Of a stretch of 64,000 nt of DNA, positions 23,217 to 35,938 are shown piece after piece. The position numbers and the translations under genes are program-made. Each line of letters opens with the position of its first letter. Positions within the stretch are counted from its first letter, which is position 1. The notes below the pieces were generated by a model. It saw only the letters and a program-made list of their open reading frames with translations. It was not told the DNA's origin and made no database searches. The stretch covers positions 248,001-312,000 of the forward strand of contig VDCT01000786.1 in assembly GCA_009763385.1 (NCBI GenBank), read 5' to 3'. The DNA comes from Coix lacryma-jobi var. lacryma-jobi (taxonomy: Eukaryota; Streptophyta; Magnoliopsida; Poales; Poaceae).

Positions 23217-23976
23217 AGTGTTCTCTACCGTCGGTTGGGATGGCGGAAGGTGTTCTGTTGGCTTGGCACAGGGACCACTGGGTGTCTTCCAGCAGCTTCA
23301 GAGGTGTTCACTCCCTCTCGGCCAACTTACGGTGCGTTCGATCCCAGCTGGTCTGGTGGATCACGACCGTGTATGAGCCACAAAGCATCGTCGATAAATG
23401 TGCCTTCCTCGATGAGTTGCGTGCTTTCAGAAGCAGCCATAACGGTCCTTGGATGATTTGCGGGGACTTCAACTTGATCTATATGGCGGCGGATAAAAAC
23501 AATGACCGCTTGGACCGGCGTGAGATGCATCTTTTCCGGGGTTCATTGAATCGTTGTTGCTGCAAGAGGTGGCTCTAACCGGAAGAAAATTCACGTGGTC
23601 CAATGGGCAGGACCCGCCCACTCTGGAAAGGATTGATCGTGTCCTGGCTTCAGCATGGTGGTTTGGGGCATACCCGTTCCACCTTCTGAAGGCTCTATCC
23701 TCGGATTGTTCTGATCACTCACCTCTTCTTTTGATGTTGGACACGACACCGGTAATGAAAAGAGGTTCCGCTTTGAGGCTTTTTGGCCGAAAATGCCTGG
23801 TTTCCTGGAGACGGTGGCTTGGGCATGGCAGCACTCTCCAACGGGGCTGGATGCGTTCCGGTGTGCTCGACTACAAGATTCGGAGCGTCACGAGGGCGCT
23901 CCAAAGCTGGAGTGCAACAGTGGAGTGTCAGACTTCAGTTGGCGATTGCGAGGGAGGTGGTTCTGCTTTCGACAAG
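23217..23976 (+). mobile_element. L1-type LINE, 5' part (endonuclease)
   Basis: Truncated ORF2 of a non-LTR retrotransposon. Visible endonuclease pieces are GVLLAWHRDHW, WMICGDFNLI (with the catalytic GDFN box), GRKFTWSNGQ and SDCSDHSPLL. The N-terminal part is missing and there are frame changes. The coding sense runs up to 23976 (TTC GAC AAG) and resumes at 48819 (GCG CAG GAG), so the whole 23977-48814 block inserted into this LINE. Confidence 0.88.
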
Positions 23977-24244
23977 TGTCGGTGTTTCGAACCCGGGGGT
24001 ACGACACCAACGAGTAATATGATCGCGTGCTCTCTTCCTGGATGGTGATGCAGATGACACAAGATTATCCTGGTTGGGCAAAAAAGCCCTACGTCCAGCG
24101 GAGGAGGAGGTTCTTGTATTACTTGCACCTAAGTGCTTTACAGGGGCGAATATCGCTCAATGAGCGTGGACCGGAGTCCGGACTCGAGTGTGTGCGCGTG
24201 GACTCGTGTGTTGTCTCTTTGAGTTGTGTAACCGTGTGCGCGAG
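23977..24244 (-). repeat. 3' LTR of Tat element, first piece
   Basis: Starts TGTCGGTGTTTCGAACC, the same as 47654, and matches the 5' LTR to GTGTGCGCGAG at 24244, where the Copia-like element begins. Confidence 0.92.
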
Positions 24245-26676
24245 TGAAGGGTCGAGATGGCGGACTAGAGGGGGGGTGAATAGTCCCTTTTTTAAAAACT
24301 TAAACCTAATTGGAGCGGCTAACCGAAACAAATGCGGAATTAAAACTATCGGTCTAGCCAAGACTACACCCCTCTATCTATACTCTATGACACCTTACAA
24401 AAGATCCTAAACAAAGCAAATAAGGTGTCGGGCTAGTTAGAGCTCACCTAATCAATTCTAGATGCAAGGTCACACAAACCTAAGCAACTAGTACTTCAAC
24501 AAGGGGGAGCTCCTACACAATCTAGTAAGCAAAGCACAAAGCTCCTAAGCTCACTAGCAATGCTCAATAACAAGGCTACACAGGCCAAATTAGAGAGCTT
24601 AACTTAGCTACACAAACTAAGCTATGTGACTAGCAAGACTACAAGTCAACTAGTCACTTATGGGATCAACTCTATGCTACACAAGCAAAGAACGTAATTA
24701 GTAAGCTACGCAAGCTAACTAATTACAAGAGCAACTATTAAACTCACAAGCTAGATAGCTACACAAGCATAATATGTATGAAAGAAAATACAAGCTTGTG
24801 TATGGAGATTGCAAACCACCGAGAAGAGTAGACAATGTTGACACGGTGATTTTTCCCCGAGGTTCACTTGGTTGCCACCAAGCTAGTCCCCGTTGTGTCG
24901 ACCACACACTTTGGTAGTTCGGCGGCTAATAGGCACCACACCTAGCTCGACACTCGAGCGCCGCAAGAACTCACCCACAAGTGAGGGTAACTCAATGACA
25001 CGCGCAATCCACTAGAGTTGCTCTTCGCGATCCCCGCGGGGCGAGCACAATGCCCCTCACAATCCTTCTCCGAGCCACGCACAATCTTCACGCGGGCTTC
25101 ACGACGGAGACTCGATCACCAAGCCGTCTAGGAGGTGGCAACCTCCAAGAGTAATAAGCACCACCGGCTTGCAACTCGAACACCTAGTGCCACTCGATGC
25201 TATCTCTCAAAGCAACGCACTAGAATCGCTCACTCGCAATAGATTCGCGCACTAGCAAGCACAAGCGAGTTAGAGGGCTCCCAGGCACATCCACTCAAGC
25301 CACCAAGGCTTTGGAGTGCTCAGCCACGGCCCAAAGCCGGCCTCAACGACTATATATAGCCTCAATGGCCAACTAGCCGTTATGCCCCTTCACTGGGCAT
25401 TCTGCGCTCCGGTCGGTAGTACCGACCCCTCCTGGGCGGTACTACCGGCTTAGTCAAACTAGCCGTTACCCACATCGCGCAGATTTAGGCAAACCACCGA
25501 CCCTGGTCGGTTCCTCCGAGGTCGGTAGTACCGAGGTCATGGCGGTACTACCGCCAGGCCAAAATCGCCGCGACCAGAGAGCTCTGCGAAAAACCAGCCA
25601 CTACCGACCTTGCGTCGGTACCACCGTGGGCGGTAGTACCGAGGTAATGGCGGTACTACCGGCAAGCCATTTTCAGAAACTACAGAGAGCCTCGCGAAAC
25701 TCCTCAGGGCCATGGTACCACCGACCATCCGGTCGGTACCACCGCCGGCGTAGTACCGAGGTAATAGCGGTACCACCGCCAGGCCAAAAACGCCCCATTA
25801 CAGAGAAGGCTGCACGCAGCACCTATGGGCGGTACCACCGACAACCAGGGTCGGTACCACCGACCACACAGAAAACTCCATTTTCTTCTCTGTTTTGATC
25901 CAAACCAACTCCAACAACTCCTCCTTTGCAAATGTGCTAACACCAACAAGTGTACAACATCATGTGCATGTGTGTTAGCATTTTCACAAACATTTTCAAA
26001 GGATTTTCACTTGCTCTCACCACGCCACTCGATCTTAGTAACATCGCAAAGTTAGATCGCTCAAGTGGCACTAGATGACCGATATGCAAACAAGTTTGCT
26101 CCTCTTAATAGTACGGCCATCTATCCTAAACCCGGTCATAATCTTCTCTACACACCTATGACCGGTGAAATGAAATGCCCTACAAATATACCTTTGCCTT
26201 GCGCATTCCATTCCATCTCCTTCGGTGTTGATGCAACACATGCACCAACCTATCTTCAAATGATATGATCCACTTCATATCATCACATGGCCTCCATGGT
26301 CCATCGATCTTGACATCACTTGCTCTTCACCATCGCTTCGGTCCTTCGGCGCCAAGTCTTGCTTAAGCCTCCCGACACTCGGTACCAACGGCTTCAAAGC
26401 CCAACTTGCCCTTCACCTTCGCAACCGGTCCATCAAGCCAAGTCTTGCCTTGATCTTCTCCATCTTAGCCATATGACCACATGTCATGTCACATATGCAT
26501 AAGCTCCTTCATCACATGTATGAGCCTTGCAACATCTTCCAAGCCATTTCACCTCTATGGCATATGTTGCTCACACATGATCACCTATGGACTAATCACC
26601 TGTGTAATTTACTTCAAACACATATTAGTCCACCTAAGTTGTCACTCAATTACCAAAACCAAACTAGGACCTTTCA
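24245..26676 (-). repeat. 3' LTR of the gag-only element
   Basis: 2432 bases, near-identical to 31560-34027 apart from many one- or two-base indels and one block that differs strongly (near 25623-25705). It contains the GGTAGTACC array. Confidence 0.93.
25409..25866. repeat. Near-palindromic GGTAGTACC array in the LTR
   Basis: About a dozen copies of CGGTAGTACCG, CGGTACTACCG or CGGTACCACCG in 460 bases, separated by unlike spacers. Each unit is nearly its own reverse complement. A parallel array lies at 32712-33225 in the other LTR. It lies within the U3/R part of the LTR; a protein-binding or RNA-hairpin role is inference. Confidence 0.85.
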
Positions 26677-26690
26677 ATCTCCCCCTTTTT
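26677..26690 (-). other. Polypurine tract of the gag-only element
   Basis: The minus strand reads AAAAAGGGGGAGAT directly before the 3' LTR, the expected plus-strand priming site for reverse transcription. Confidence 0.85.
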
Positions 26691-29657
26691 GGTAATTGAT
26701 GACAACTCTACAAACAAAGATGGAAATTAAGCTCTTTGGATTCTATGTTACTTATCCAACGTTAAGACCATATAAGAGAATTTGGATAAGCACCATACAA
26801 CCCAACTTTGTAGTGTTAACTCCCCCTACATGTGTGCTCAAATGGTTTGGTTTCAAGCTTGCACACATGCATAAATATGAAATTTGTGGGAGTGTTAGCA
26901 CTACTAAGTGATGCTAAGGTATACATGATGAAATTTTACCTTTGAAGCGTGCATACCACATTTTGATTCATCCTTAGCATCGAAGAGTAGCTAGACATCA
27001 TAAAAACTAGAAAACCCCGTGAGATCAACATTAATAGCAAGGGTCTAGTTTTGCATTAAAAGCACAAGTCTAGCTATTAACCTATGCATGCTAGTTATCA
27101 ATTCATCAATTAAATCCTATAACTAGCATACACCACACAAGCATGCATATAAAATTTTAAAACTTATGCAATGCAAGCAAGCACATGATTATGCACATAT
27201 CAAATGCAACAACCAAGTTCATGAGCTTGCTCCCCCTACTTGTGTGCTCTCATTGTCCAAGAATTTTGATCCTTCAATCTTGCTCCCTCTTGATCCATGT
27301 CCATCTTCTTTTCTCCCTCTTTGTCCTTGACATATCATAATTGACATATCCTTTCCATAACTTCTCCCCCTTTGTCATCAATGACCATAAAAGGTATGCT
27401 CTTTTCTCACAAAGGGTGACACTAGGGTAGATGGTTGACACTTTAGGCTTCATTTTTGATGGACACTACTATATGTGTTGGAATGAAACCCACTTGAAGG
27501 ATCTTTGACCTTGATACCACTAGGTGGGGCACCTCCCTTATGTCATAGCATGGGTCATCCAATTGATAAACTTGAGCTCTTGTTGGAGAGGGATGCTTTG
27601 CTTGATTTGATCACTTATAGTTGAGGATCACTTGAAGTCTTGTAGGATACCACTTGAATGAAAGTTTAAACTTGATATCCATTTGCATTATTGTCTTCTT
27701 CTTGAACTCTTGTCGTCTTCATGAGCTTCTCATTTGTGACTTGAACTAGGCAATATTGCATAAGATATCTAACTCGGTTTGCTCTAGAGTAAGCTTCTTC
27801 ACACATCTTTCAATGGTTATCTTACTCATGTTGAATTAGACACTTGAATGTTCATCTTCTAGATCAAGTACTTGGGTTCACTAGCTCATGAACAAATTCA
27901 CATACTATCCACTAGATCATATAGTCAATCAAGCAATAGTGGTAGGCTATGAATTTAAACTTTTCAATTGTTATGCATGATCCTATTGAGCATGTACTAT
28001 ATGCACTAACCGCATACTAGTAAGGGATGAATATGATCATGCACATTACAATGATACCTTTGCTATCTTGGAGTAGAGGATAGTCATTTGATTCCAATTA
28101 AGCTCCAAATAGCAATGTGAAGTCCATGGTGAAGACCAATATATACCAATTGATAGAACAAATCTTCACTCATATGATTAAGTGCGCTATCTTGTTGTGG
28201 TTGGCTTGCTTCTTCATTTGAACATAGCTTGCATATGAATACCACTTGAATTGTCATGATTTGCTTTACTATCTTGCATGTTGCTTGCTTTGCTTGGTCA
28301 ATCCTTTTATTGCTTCAACTAAGCATCTCAAATATCCTTTGAATCACCACTTCCATATTAGCCTTCCAAGTATCATACTTGGTTAACCTACCAAAGGCGG
28401 CAAGCCCCTACAAAAGGGAGAAGTGACCTCTCTCCAAAGAACCATCCTTGATACTCACTTGAATTGACCTTGTTTGATTGATCCAATTAACTCTTCTTGA
28501 AAATGTGACTTTGAATTCCTCTTTGAGTCCTTTTCTTTCTTCCAAATGATCTTCAATTTGATACTAGAGCTTCATCTTTCTCTTCATCTTGATGTTGGTC
28601 TTGATCTTCAATTTGAGTACCAAATGTGTGCCAAATACACTTCTTAATCAATGAACTTGTACTCATCTTTGTCATGCTTCTAGCTCATTTCAAAACCAAA
28701 CATAGGTCCCTCAACCACTTATAACATGATTCCAACTTGAGGGCCTTTCAATCAAAGTGACTCTATATTAATCCAATATTTGTCACTTTTCTGGCAGATT
28801 CTGTCCTTCTCAAAGAAACATGCATATCTCCCAAAATATAAGTCTAATGACTATGAAATTTGGTGGAGATGTGCCTCTCTAAGTGTTCTAGCAGCCAAAA
28901 ATTTGAGCTTCATTGGCTTTCTAGATTGCTACCAGATTTCAATTCTTTCCATAGTACTACATGCTGAAAACTGCTGCACAATAGTTGACAAGATCTACTC
29001 CAAAACCAAAGTACATCTTATCCAATAATCATGAATTTTGCACAGCGACTAATATCACAAGTGTAGAGCATGTGTACCAAATTTCAAGCCAATCCAAATA
29101 GATTTGATCATTCAAACATGGCTATTATCACAGCTAGCTCAGATTTCAGATTTTTGACAACTTTGAGCAATTGAGCTATACTCTACCAATATGAATCAAA
29201 CTTGAGCTAACATGTTTGAATACTCTCACAAGACATATATCCATTCAAATCACTTACTAAAAGAAGTCTCATGAACATATCCATTCAAACTAACTCAATT
29301 TTGATCACTAAGCAATTTATCCATTCAATCATCTTATAGCAAGCAACATATGCATATATATCCGATTCAATCAACTCATATGCATTTAAAAGAACATGAT
29401 CAACTAGAGATATACCTTAGTAGCTCATGATCATCAAATAGCAAGCTTCAACTCAATTGTTTGCAAGCCTTCAAATATTTCCAACAACCACCACAACTTG
29501 ATCTTTTGCACTTGTTCGTTTTGCACTTGGACTTCACTTCACTTCACTTGGCATTGGGATGATAATAGCAATAAGCTTCATTTCTTGACTCAATCACATG
29601 ATGAATAATATGAAATCAATTGAGTCAAGCCTCCAATGCTATGGTACCTACACACAT
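26691..29657 (-). other. Non-coding interior of the gag-only element
   Basis: 3 kb AT-rich region between the end of gag and the 3' LTR, where pol would be in an autonomous relative. No frame longer than about 80 codons and no pol motif. Degenerate CTTGATCTTCAA-like words recur, but I see no clear repeat unit. Confidence 0.7.
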
Positions 29658-31508
29658 TCATCCACTTTTTGATGGTACCCAAACTAGTTTGGGTCCTCTC
29701 AAGTTAGGAGCAACATACTTAGGCATAGCCTTAGTATGAGTAGCGGGATGAGTTGCAATAGTAGCCTTAGAGGTACCATTTTCATCCTTCCTAAGCATAG
29801 AATCATTAACAATTGAAATAGGCTTAGGGGTCATACCTAGGGGACATGAATGAGCCATGTGTCCCCTTTCCCGGCATGAGTAGCAACTCTCTTGATTGAG
29901 CCTTTTCTTCCTTGCTCATTTGTTGCTTCTCATTGCCTTGCTTCTTCTTGTTTGCTTGATCCTTCTTCTCAAGCTTGTTTGGACAACCCGAAGCTAGGTG
30001 GCCCAATTCATCACATTGTAGCACTTGATGTGAGCCAAAACTTTCTTCTTCTTCTTCATTCTTGCTCATCATCATTTTGGCATCTTGAATGTGAGTTGGA
30101 TGCCTTGCTCTTCCGCCCCTTCTTGTTTTCTTCTTCTTCATCATCAAGTCACCATCATGATGGTTGTTCTTGATTTGAACTTGGGGCTTCTTCTTGTTGG
30201 GGCAAGCTTTTGCAAGATGTCCCATCTCATGGCATTGATAGCACATGAAATGAGATAGCTTCTTTTCTTCTTGCTTCCTCATTTTCTTGCCCTTGGCATT
30301 GCTTTTGTTGAAGCCAATGCCACTCTTGTCACCATAGCTTCTTTGATTCTTCATCATGTGCTCATGGGTGACCTTTGATTTGCACCACCTCTCTAACTTG
30401 TTGCTCAAGTTCTTCACTTCACTTTTGAGCTCATTGTTCTCCTTCAAAAGGTTAGTCTCACAAGACATAGAAGTAGAACAAGCATCTAATTGTGAGGAAC
30501 ATGGCATAGATATTAAATCATTGCAAGAGGTGGATACATTCTTCTTGCCTACATCACAAGGGTTAGCACAAATATGTGATTGATCAAATGACCCATGTGA
30601 TGAGCTCTCACTAGTTTTAATTTGTTCATTAGAAAGTTTACTAGTGAGAAAAGCATGGTCTTGCACCAAGTTATCATGAGCAACACATAGTTCCTCATGA
30701 GTCAATTAAGCTCCTCATGTGAACAACTACTAACATAAAGTAGATGCTTTGTTTGTTCACATGTGTTCTTTAGAAATGAGTTTTCTTTTTCTATTTTTCA
30801 TTTTTAGCTAACTCATTTTCTAAGGCAATGGTCATGCTAGCAAGTCTACTAACAAGCTCATCATAGGAATCATGATTAATCATATTGCAATTTGATACCT
30901 TAGTGTCACCTTGTGACATGAAGCAATATGATGATGTTGAGAGCTTGTAGTAGCATCATCATTGGAGCATGTACCATTATTACCATCAAGTGTGCTTGAG
31001 GTTGAATCATCACTTGCATCACTTGAGGCATCATCTTCCATCTTGTCAAGTGTGCTTGAAGTATCTTCATTGATTGCATCACTTGAACGTGAGGTGGAGC
31101 AATCTTCCACAATCACGGAGTTGTGGTCTTGCTCAACATCCTCATATGCCACCGGTTCATCCTCCTTTATGAACTTGCCATCATCAAACGTGGAGGGATC
31201 ACCGAAGGTGGTCTTGATGGATTCCCACATCTCATGGGCGGTCCCTTTGGAGTTGATCTTATAAAACAACTCAAAACTCAATGCATCCATTAGATAACAA
31301 TAAGCATTTGCATCAAGTTCAAAGAGATCCTTTTGAGCTTTGGTGAGATTTCTATGGTCCAAACATGAGTGAGACCACTAGTGATAATCCACCAAAACTT
31401 TGGCCCCTTTGCACGAAAATGATCAAGCATATGGTGTTTCCATTGTGCAAAGTGTGTGCCATCAAAAATATGTGTATCACACACATCATCTAGCCCACTA
31501 GACGCCAT
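29658..31508 (-). pseudogene. Copia-type gag (UBN2) with three zinc knuckles, frameshifted
   Basis: Starts at ATG 31508 (MASSGLDDVCDTHIFDGTHF). The N-terminal capsid domain (LDANAYCYLMDALS, AHEMWESIKTTFGD) is of the UBN2/gag-polypeptide type. A Ser/Asp-rich linker and a coiled coil (LLKENNELKSEVKNLSNKL) follow. There are then three CCHC-type units: CYQCHEMGHLAKAC near 30220; a second with its first Cys lost (LQCDELGHLASGC near 30000); and CYSCRERGHMAHSC near 29860, readable only after a frame change. Frame changes lie near 31370, near 30890-30700 and near 29880. It ends GPKLVWVPSKSG at 29658, the junction phrase that precedes protease in Copia polyproteins. Confidence 0.85.
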
Positions 31509-31545
31509 CCTCTCGGGTCGGTGAAGACCACAAATGAGAGACCTC

Positions 31546-31557
31546 GCTCCGATACCA
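31546..31557 (-). other. Primer-binding site of the gag-only element
   Basis: The minus strand reads TGGTATCGGAGC, two bases inside the 5' LTR edge at 31560. Same Met-tRNA type as element A and the element in kinase 2. Confidence 0.9.
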
Positions 31558-31559
31558 AT

Positions 31560-34027
31560 TGAAGGGTCGAGATGGCGGACTAGAGGGGGGTGAATAGTCC
31601 TTTTTTAAAAACTTAAACTAATTGGAGCGGCTAACCGAAACAAATGCGGAATTAAAACTATCGGTCTAGCCAAGACTACACCCCTCTACCTATACTCTAT
31701 GACACCTTACAAAAGATCCTAACAAAGCAAATAAGGTGTCGGGCTAGCTAGAGCTCACCTAACAATTCTAGATGCAAGGTCACACAAACCTAAGCAACTA
31801 GTACTTCAACCGGGGGAGCTCCTACACATCTACTAAGCAAAGCACAAAGCTCCTAAGCTCACTAGCAATGCTCAATAACAAGGCTACACAAGCCAAATTA
31901 GAGAGCTCAACTTAGCTACACAAACTAAGCAATGTGACTAGCAAGACTACAAGTCAACTAGTCACTCATGGGATCAACTCTATGCTACACAAGCAAAGAA
32001 CGTAATAGTAAGCTACGCAAGCTACTAATACAAGAGCAACTATAAACTACACAAGCTAGATAGCTACACACAGCATAATATGTATGAAAGTAAATACAAG
32101 CTTGTGTATGGAGATTGCAAACCACCGAGAAGAGTAGACAATGTTGACACGGTGATTTTCCCCGAGGTTCACTTGGTTGCCACCAAGCTAGTCCCCGTTG
32201 TGTCGACCACACACTTTGGTAGTTCGGCGGCTAATAGGCACCACACCTAGCTCGACACTCGAGCGCCGCAAGAACTCACCCACAAGTGAGGGTAACTCAA
32301 TGACACGCGCAATCCACTAGAGTTGCTCTTCGCGATCCCCGCGGGGCGAGCACAATGCCCCTCACAATCCTTCTCCGGAGCCACGCACAATCTTCACGCG
32401 GGCTTCACGACGGAGACTCGATCACCAAGCCGTCTAGGAGGTGGCAACCTCCAAGAGTAATAAGCACCACCGGCTTGCAACTCGAACACCTAGTGCCACT
32501 CGATGCTATCTCTCAAAGCAACGCACTAGAATCGCTCACTCGCAATAGATTCGCGCACTAGCAAGCACAAGCGAGTTAGAGGGCTCCCAGGCACATCCAC
32601 TCAAGCCACCAAGGCTTTGGAGTGCTCAGCCACCGGCCCAAAGCCGGCCTCAACGACTATATAGCCTCAAGGCCAACTAGCCGTTATGCCCCTTCACTGG
32701 GCATTCTGCGCTCCGGTCGGTAGTACCGACCCCTCCTGGGCGGTACTACCGGCTTAGTCAAACTAGCCGTTACCTCACATCGCGCAGATTTAGGCAAACC
32801 ACCGACCCCTGGTCGTTCCTCCCGAGGTCGGTAGTACCGAGGTCATGGCGGTACTACCGCCAGGCCAAAATCGCCGCGACCAGAGAGCTCTGCGAAAAAC
32901 CAGCCACTACCGACCTTGCGTCGGTACCACCTCGACCGGTGGTGGGACAAGGCGCGTAGGCGTACCCGAGTGACCGGCGGTACTACCGAGGAAGCGGTTT
33001 TAAAAACTACACCACGGCAGCCATTTCAGAAACTACACAGAGATCCTCCGAAACTCCTCAGGGCCCGGTACCACCGACCATCCGGTCGGTACCACCGCCG
33101 GCGGTAGTACCGAGGTAATAGCGGTACCACCGCCAGGCCAAAAACGCCCCATTACAGAGAAGCTGCACGCAGCACCTATGGGCGGTACCACACCACAACC
33201 GGGTCGGTACCACCGACAACACACAGAAAACTCCATTTTCTTCTCTTTTTGATCCAAACCAACTCCAACAACTTCCTCCTTTGCAAATGTGCTAACACCA
33301 ACCAAGTGTACACATCATGTGCATGTGTGTTAGCATTTTCACAAACAATTTTCAAAGGATTTTCACTTGCTCTCACCACGCCACTCGATCTTAGTAACAT
33401 CGCAAAGTTAGATCGCTCAAGTGGCACTAGATGACCGATATGCAAACAAGTTTGCTCCTCTTAATAGTACGGCCATCTATCCTAAACCCGGTCATAATCT
33501 TCTCTACAACACCTATGAACCGGTGAAATGAAATGCCCTACAAATAAACCTTGCCTTGCGCATTCCATTCCATCTCCTTCGTGTTGATGCAAACACTGCA
33601 CCACCTATCTTCAAATATATGATCCACCTTTCAGACATCACATGGCCTCCATGGTCCCATGATCTTGACATCACTTGCTCTTCACCATCGCTTCGGTCCT
33701 TCGGCGCCAAGTCTTGCTTAAGCCTCCCGACACTCGGTACCAACGTTCAAAGCCCCAACTTGCCCTTCACCTTCGCAACCGGTCCATCAAGCCAAGTCTT
33801 GCCTTGATCTTCTCCATCTTAGCCATATGACCACATGTCATGTCACTATGCAATAAGCTCCTTCATCACATGTATGAGCCTTGCAACATCTTCCAAGCCA
33901 CTTCACCTCTATGGCATATGTTGCTCACACATGATCACCTATGGACTAATCACCTGTGTATTTACTTCAAACACATATTAGTCCACTAAGTTGTCACTCA
34001 ATTACCAAAACCAACTAGGACCTTTCA
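31560..34027 (-). repeat. 5' LTR of the gag-only element
   Basis: 2468 bases from TGAAGGGTCG to GACCTTTCA on the plus strand. It differs from the 3' LTR by scattered one- or two-base indels and by a divergent block at about 32935-33050. Confidence 0.93.
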
Positions 34028-34032
34028 GCGAG

Positions 34033-34927
34033 GGGCCCTAACGTCCCCTTTTATAGAGCAAGAGGAGGCCAGGGCTACACAGGGATGACATGTACAGCGC
34101 TCGGTATGGCGTAGGGTAGAATCATGTCTTGTCGGGGCCACTGGAGCCGACGTGGGCGTTGCTGTTGAGGCGTCCTTGGAGCGTGACCTCCATCCCCCGG
34201 GCGCGGACGTGGAGGCGTGGCGATGTGGAAGCCGTACAGCACCCATCCCGGCACGTACAGGACACGACGGGGTCCCTCCGGGTCTTGGGGTACCTGTCCT
34301 CCAATAGCATGAAAGCAGTCAGGGCTCGAGGGGCTCAGAGCCGGCCTCGAGGTGGCGCCTACGGGGGGCTCGAGTCCCCGCAGTTATGGGCAAGTCCCGG
34401 GAAACCCGATTGAGCAGCAGGAATCCCGGCCTCGAGACATGGCTTGGACGTGCGACAGTGTAGGGTATGGGTTAACAGTGCCGTACTGGCGCCTTTTTGC
34501 CCATGCTTGTGGTGAAAACGAGACTTGACTCTGCCCTGGTTCTGTGGTACACGTCGGGCTGCAGAGGACGTGACTGGAGTAGGTGGAAGCTTCCTCTCTT
34601 GTGGAGGGCTTCGAAGGGTATTGTGCACTCGGGCTCGAGCCGGACGCGAGGGCTCGGGCGAGCGGAGGTTGAGCTCCAGCTCGAGGCCTAGGGCGAGACG
34701 AGCTCGAGGGATAGGCTATCGTGCTGGAGGGGCTCGAGGTGTAGGCTACCAAGAGGCGGCTGGTAAGGTTTTGACAAGTCTAAGCTCCCTGGTGGTGTGC
34801 CAGCGTTGCAGGCTCCGAGGGGTTGGTTTCTTGGAAAGTTAGCTTAGTTGGGTTTATTAATTGGTGTTCTAGGTTTAACCTATTTGTTTGCGTTGATTGG
34901 GGGTACCCCTTTTGTGGACCCCCGACA
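34033..34927 (-). repeat. 3' LTR of Tat element, second piece
   Basis: Continues the LTR interrupted at 24244 and ends ACCCCCGACA. It includes CCCCTTTTATAG (34045-34056), the LTR TATA box on the minus strand. The gag-only element landed about a dozen bases from this box. Confidence 0.92.
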
Positions 34928-35930
34928 GTAGCCCCCGAGCCCTTGTTCGAATGCTTGCACTCGAGTAGGGGCTCCCGACTGGGATCTCGAGGGTTAGCTA
35001 ACTGTCTCGAGGGTTTGCCGCTTTGATTCCGTGGGTGTCGTGCGAGCGACACCCGCGGTGTAGCCCCCGAGGCCACGGGGGGGGGGGTGGGTTAGGACTC
35101 CCTCGTGGCTCTTTCTTGTGCGAGTGTTAGTTGCATTTTTTAGGTTCGGGAGTGTCGAGCCCCCGAGTTTTTTTAGACCCTCTTTCGTCGAGGGGTGCCA
35201 GGCTGAACCGGCCGGCCGGCTCTTCGAGCTGTCCGGCACGCCGGTTGCCCTGGCTTGTCATCCCGCGAGTCCTTTCGATCGGATGCGAGGGGGATGCCTC
35301 GTACTACCACGAGCGGGCGAGTATCGAGGTTCCCGGTGAGCTGGTAACGGGGAATCCAAGTAAGACCTCGTGCCCCGTTCGATAGGGGTCGACTGTAGCC
35401 CGGAGGCGGTCTCATAAAGCATGGGCGCTCAGTCTGCAGGAGTGCCGGGTCCATTCGATAGGACCCGGTGGCTCGATGCCTCCCTCCGAGGGGATCTCAC
35501 TGCACGTCGCGCCTCCTTGGATGGATACGTGAGGGGCCTCGAGGGCTTGGCCCTCGAGCGATGCTGCGAGTGGCGCCCTTGGTGTCCCTGACTCGGGTGC
35601 TCGAAGCCGGCTGTCGAACCCTCTTCGAGGGCCAGCCTTCGCTGCTTCGAGGCTTAGGGCCGGGGCCCGTTTTTACCTTCGTGAAGAAGCCTCCGTCGTC
35701 TGGGAATCCTTCTGGCCGTTGGGCGTGCCTTTTTAGGCGAAATCTGTCGGGGAGGGGCGGCCGGACGCGAAGCCGGGGCGACGGTCGTGGCGGGCCCGGG
35801 TAGTGGAGCGAATGGAGAGCTGCCGCGTGTACCCTGCATCCGGCTCGAGACGTGGTTAGGTGGGCGCATTAAATGCTATGCGGTTACCTTTTTCGTCGCC
35901 GTGGGACGCCTCGCCTGTTGGGTTCTTTCG
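34928..35930. other. Tat element spacer between 3' LTR and antisense gene
   Basis: GC-rich, packed with CTCGAGG-type words. The sequence next to the LTR reads GGGCTCGGGGGCTAC on the minus strand, a plausible polypurine tract. It probably holds the upstream control region of the antisense gene. Numerous overlapping frames on both strands have no recognisable product. Confidence 0.6.
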
Positions 35931-35938
35931 TATAAATA
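35931..35938 (+). promoter_or_regulatory. TATA box of the antisense gene
   Basis: TATAAATA, 139 bases upstream of the ATG at 36077 and followed by a pyrimidine/purine-rich leader. It is on the plus strand, opposite to the retrotransposon, so it supports a separate antisense transcript. Confidence 0.65.

Larger units (their letters stand above)
24245..34027 (-). mobile_element. Gag-only Copia-like LTR retrotransposon nested in the Tat 3' LTR
   Basis: 9783 bases. On the minus strand it begins TGAAAGGTCC and ends CGACCCTTCA. A perfect five-base duplication GCGAG flanks it (24240-24244, 34028-34032). LTRs are 31560-34027 (5') and 24245-26676 (3'). A Met-type primer site (TGGTATCGGAGC, 31546-31557) and a polypurine tract (AAAAAGGGGGAGAT, 26677-26690) confirm direction. 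Only gag is encoded; about 3 kb after it is non-coding, with no protease, integrase, RT or RNase H motifs in any frame. It is therefore a non-autonomous element depending on enzymes from a relative. The UBN2-like gag suggests Copia. Confidence 0.9.

Noticed and set aside
23044..23376. 110-codon plus ORF at the LINE start
   Set aside because: It mostly reads through the 34-base tandem duplication; LINE endonuclease wording is in another frame.
25409..25866. CRISPR-like spaced repeats
   Set aside because: Units are short, near-palindromic and irregularly spaced inside a plant LTR; a CRISPR array is excluded by context.
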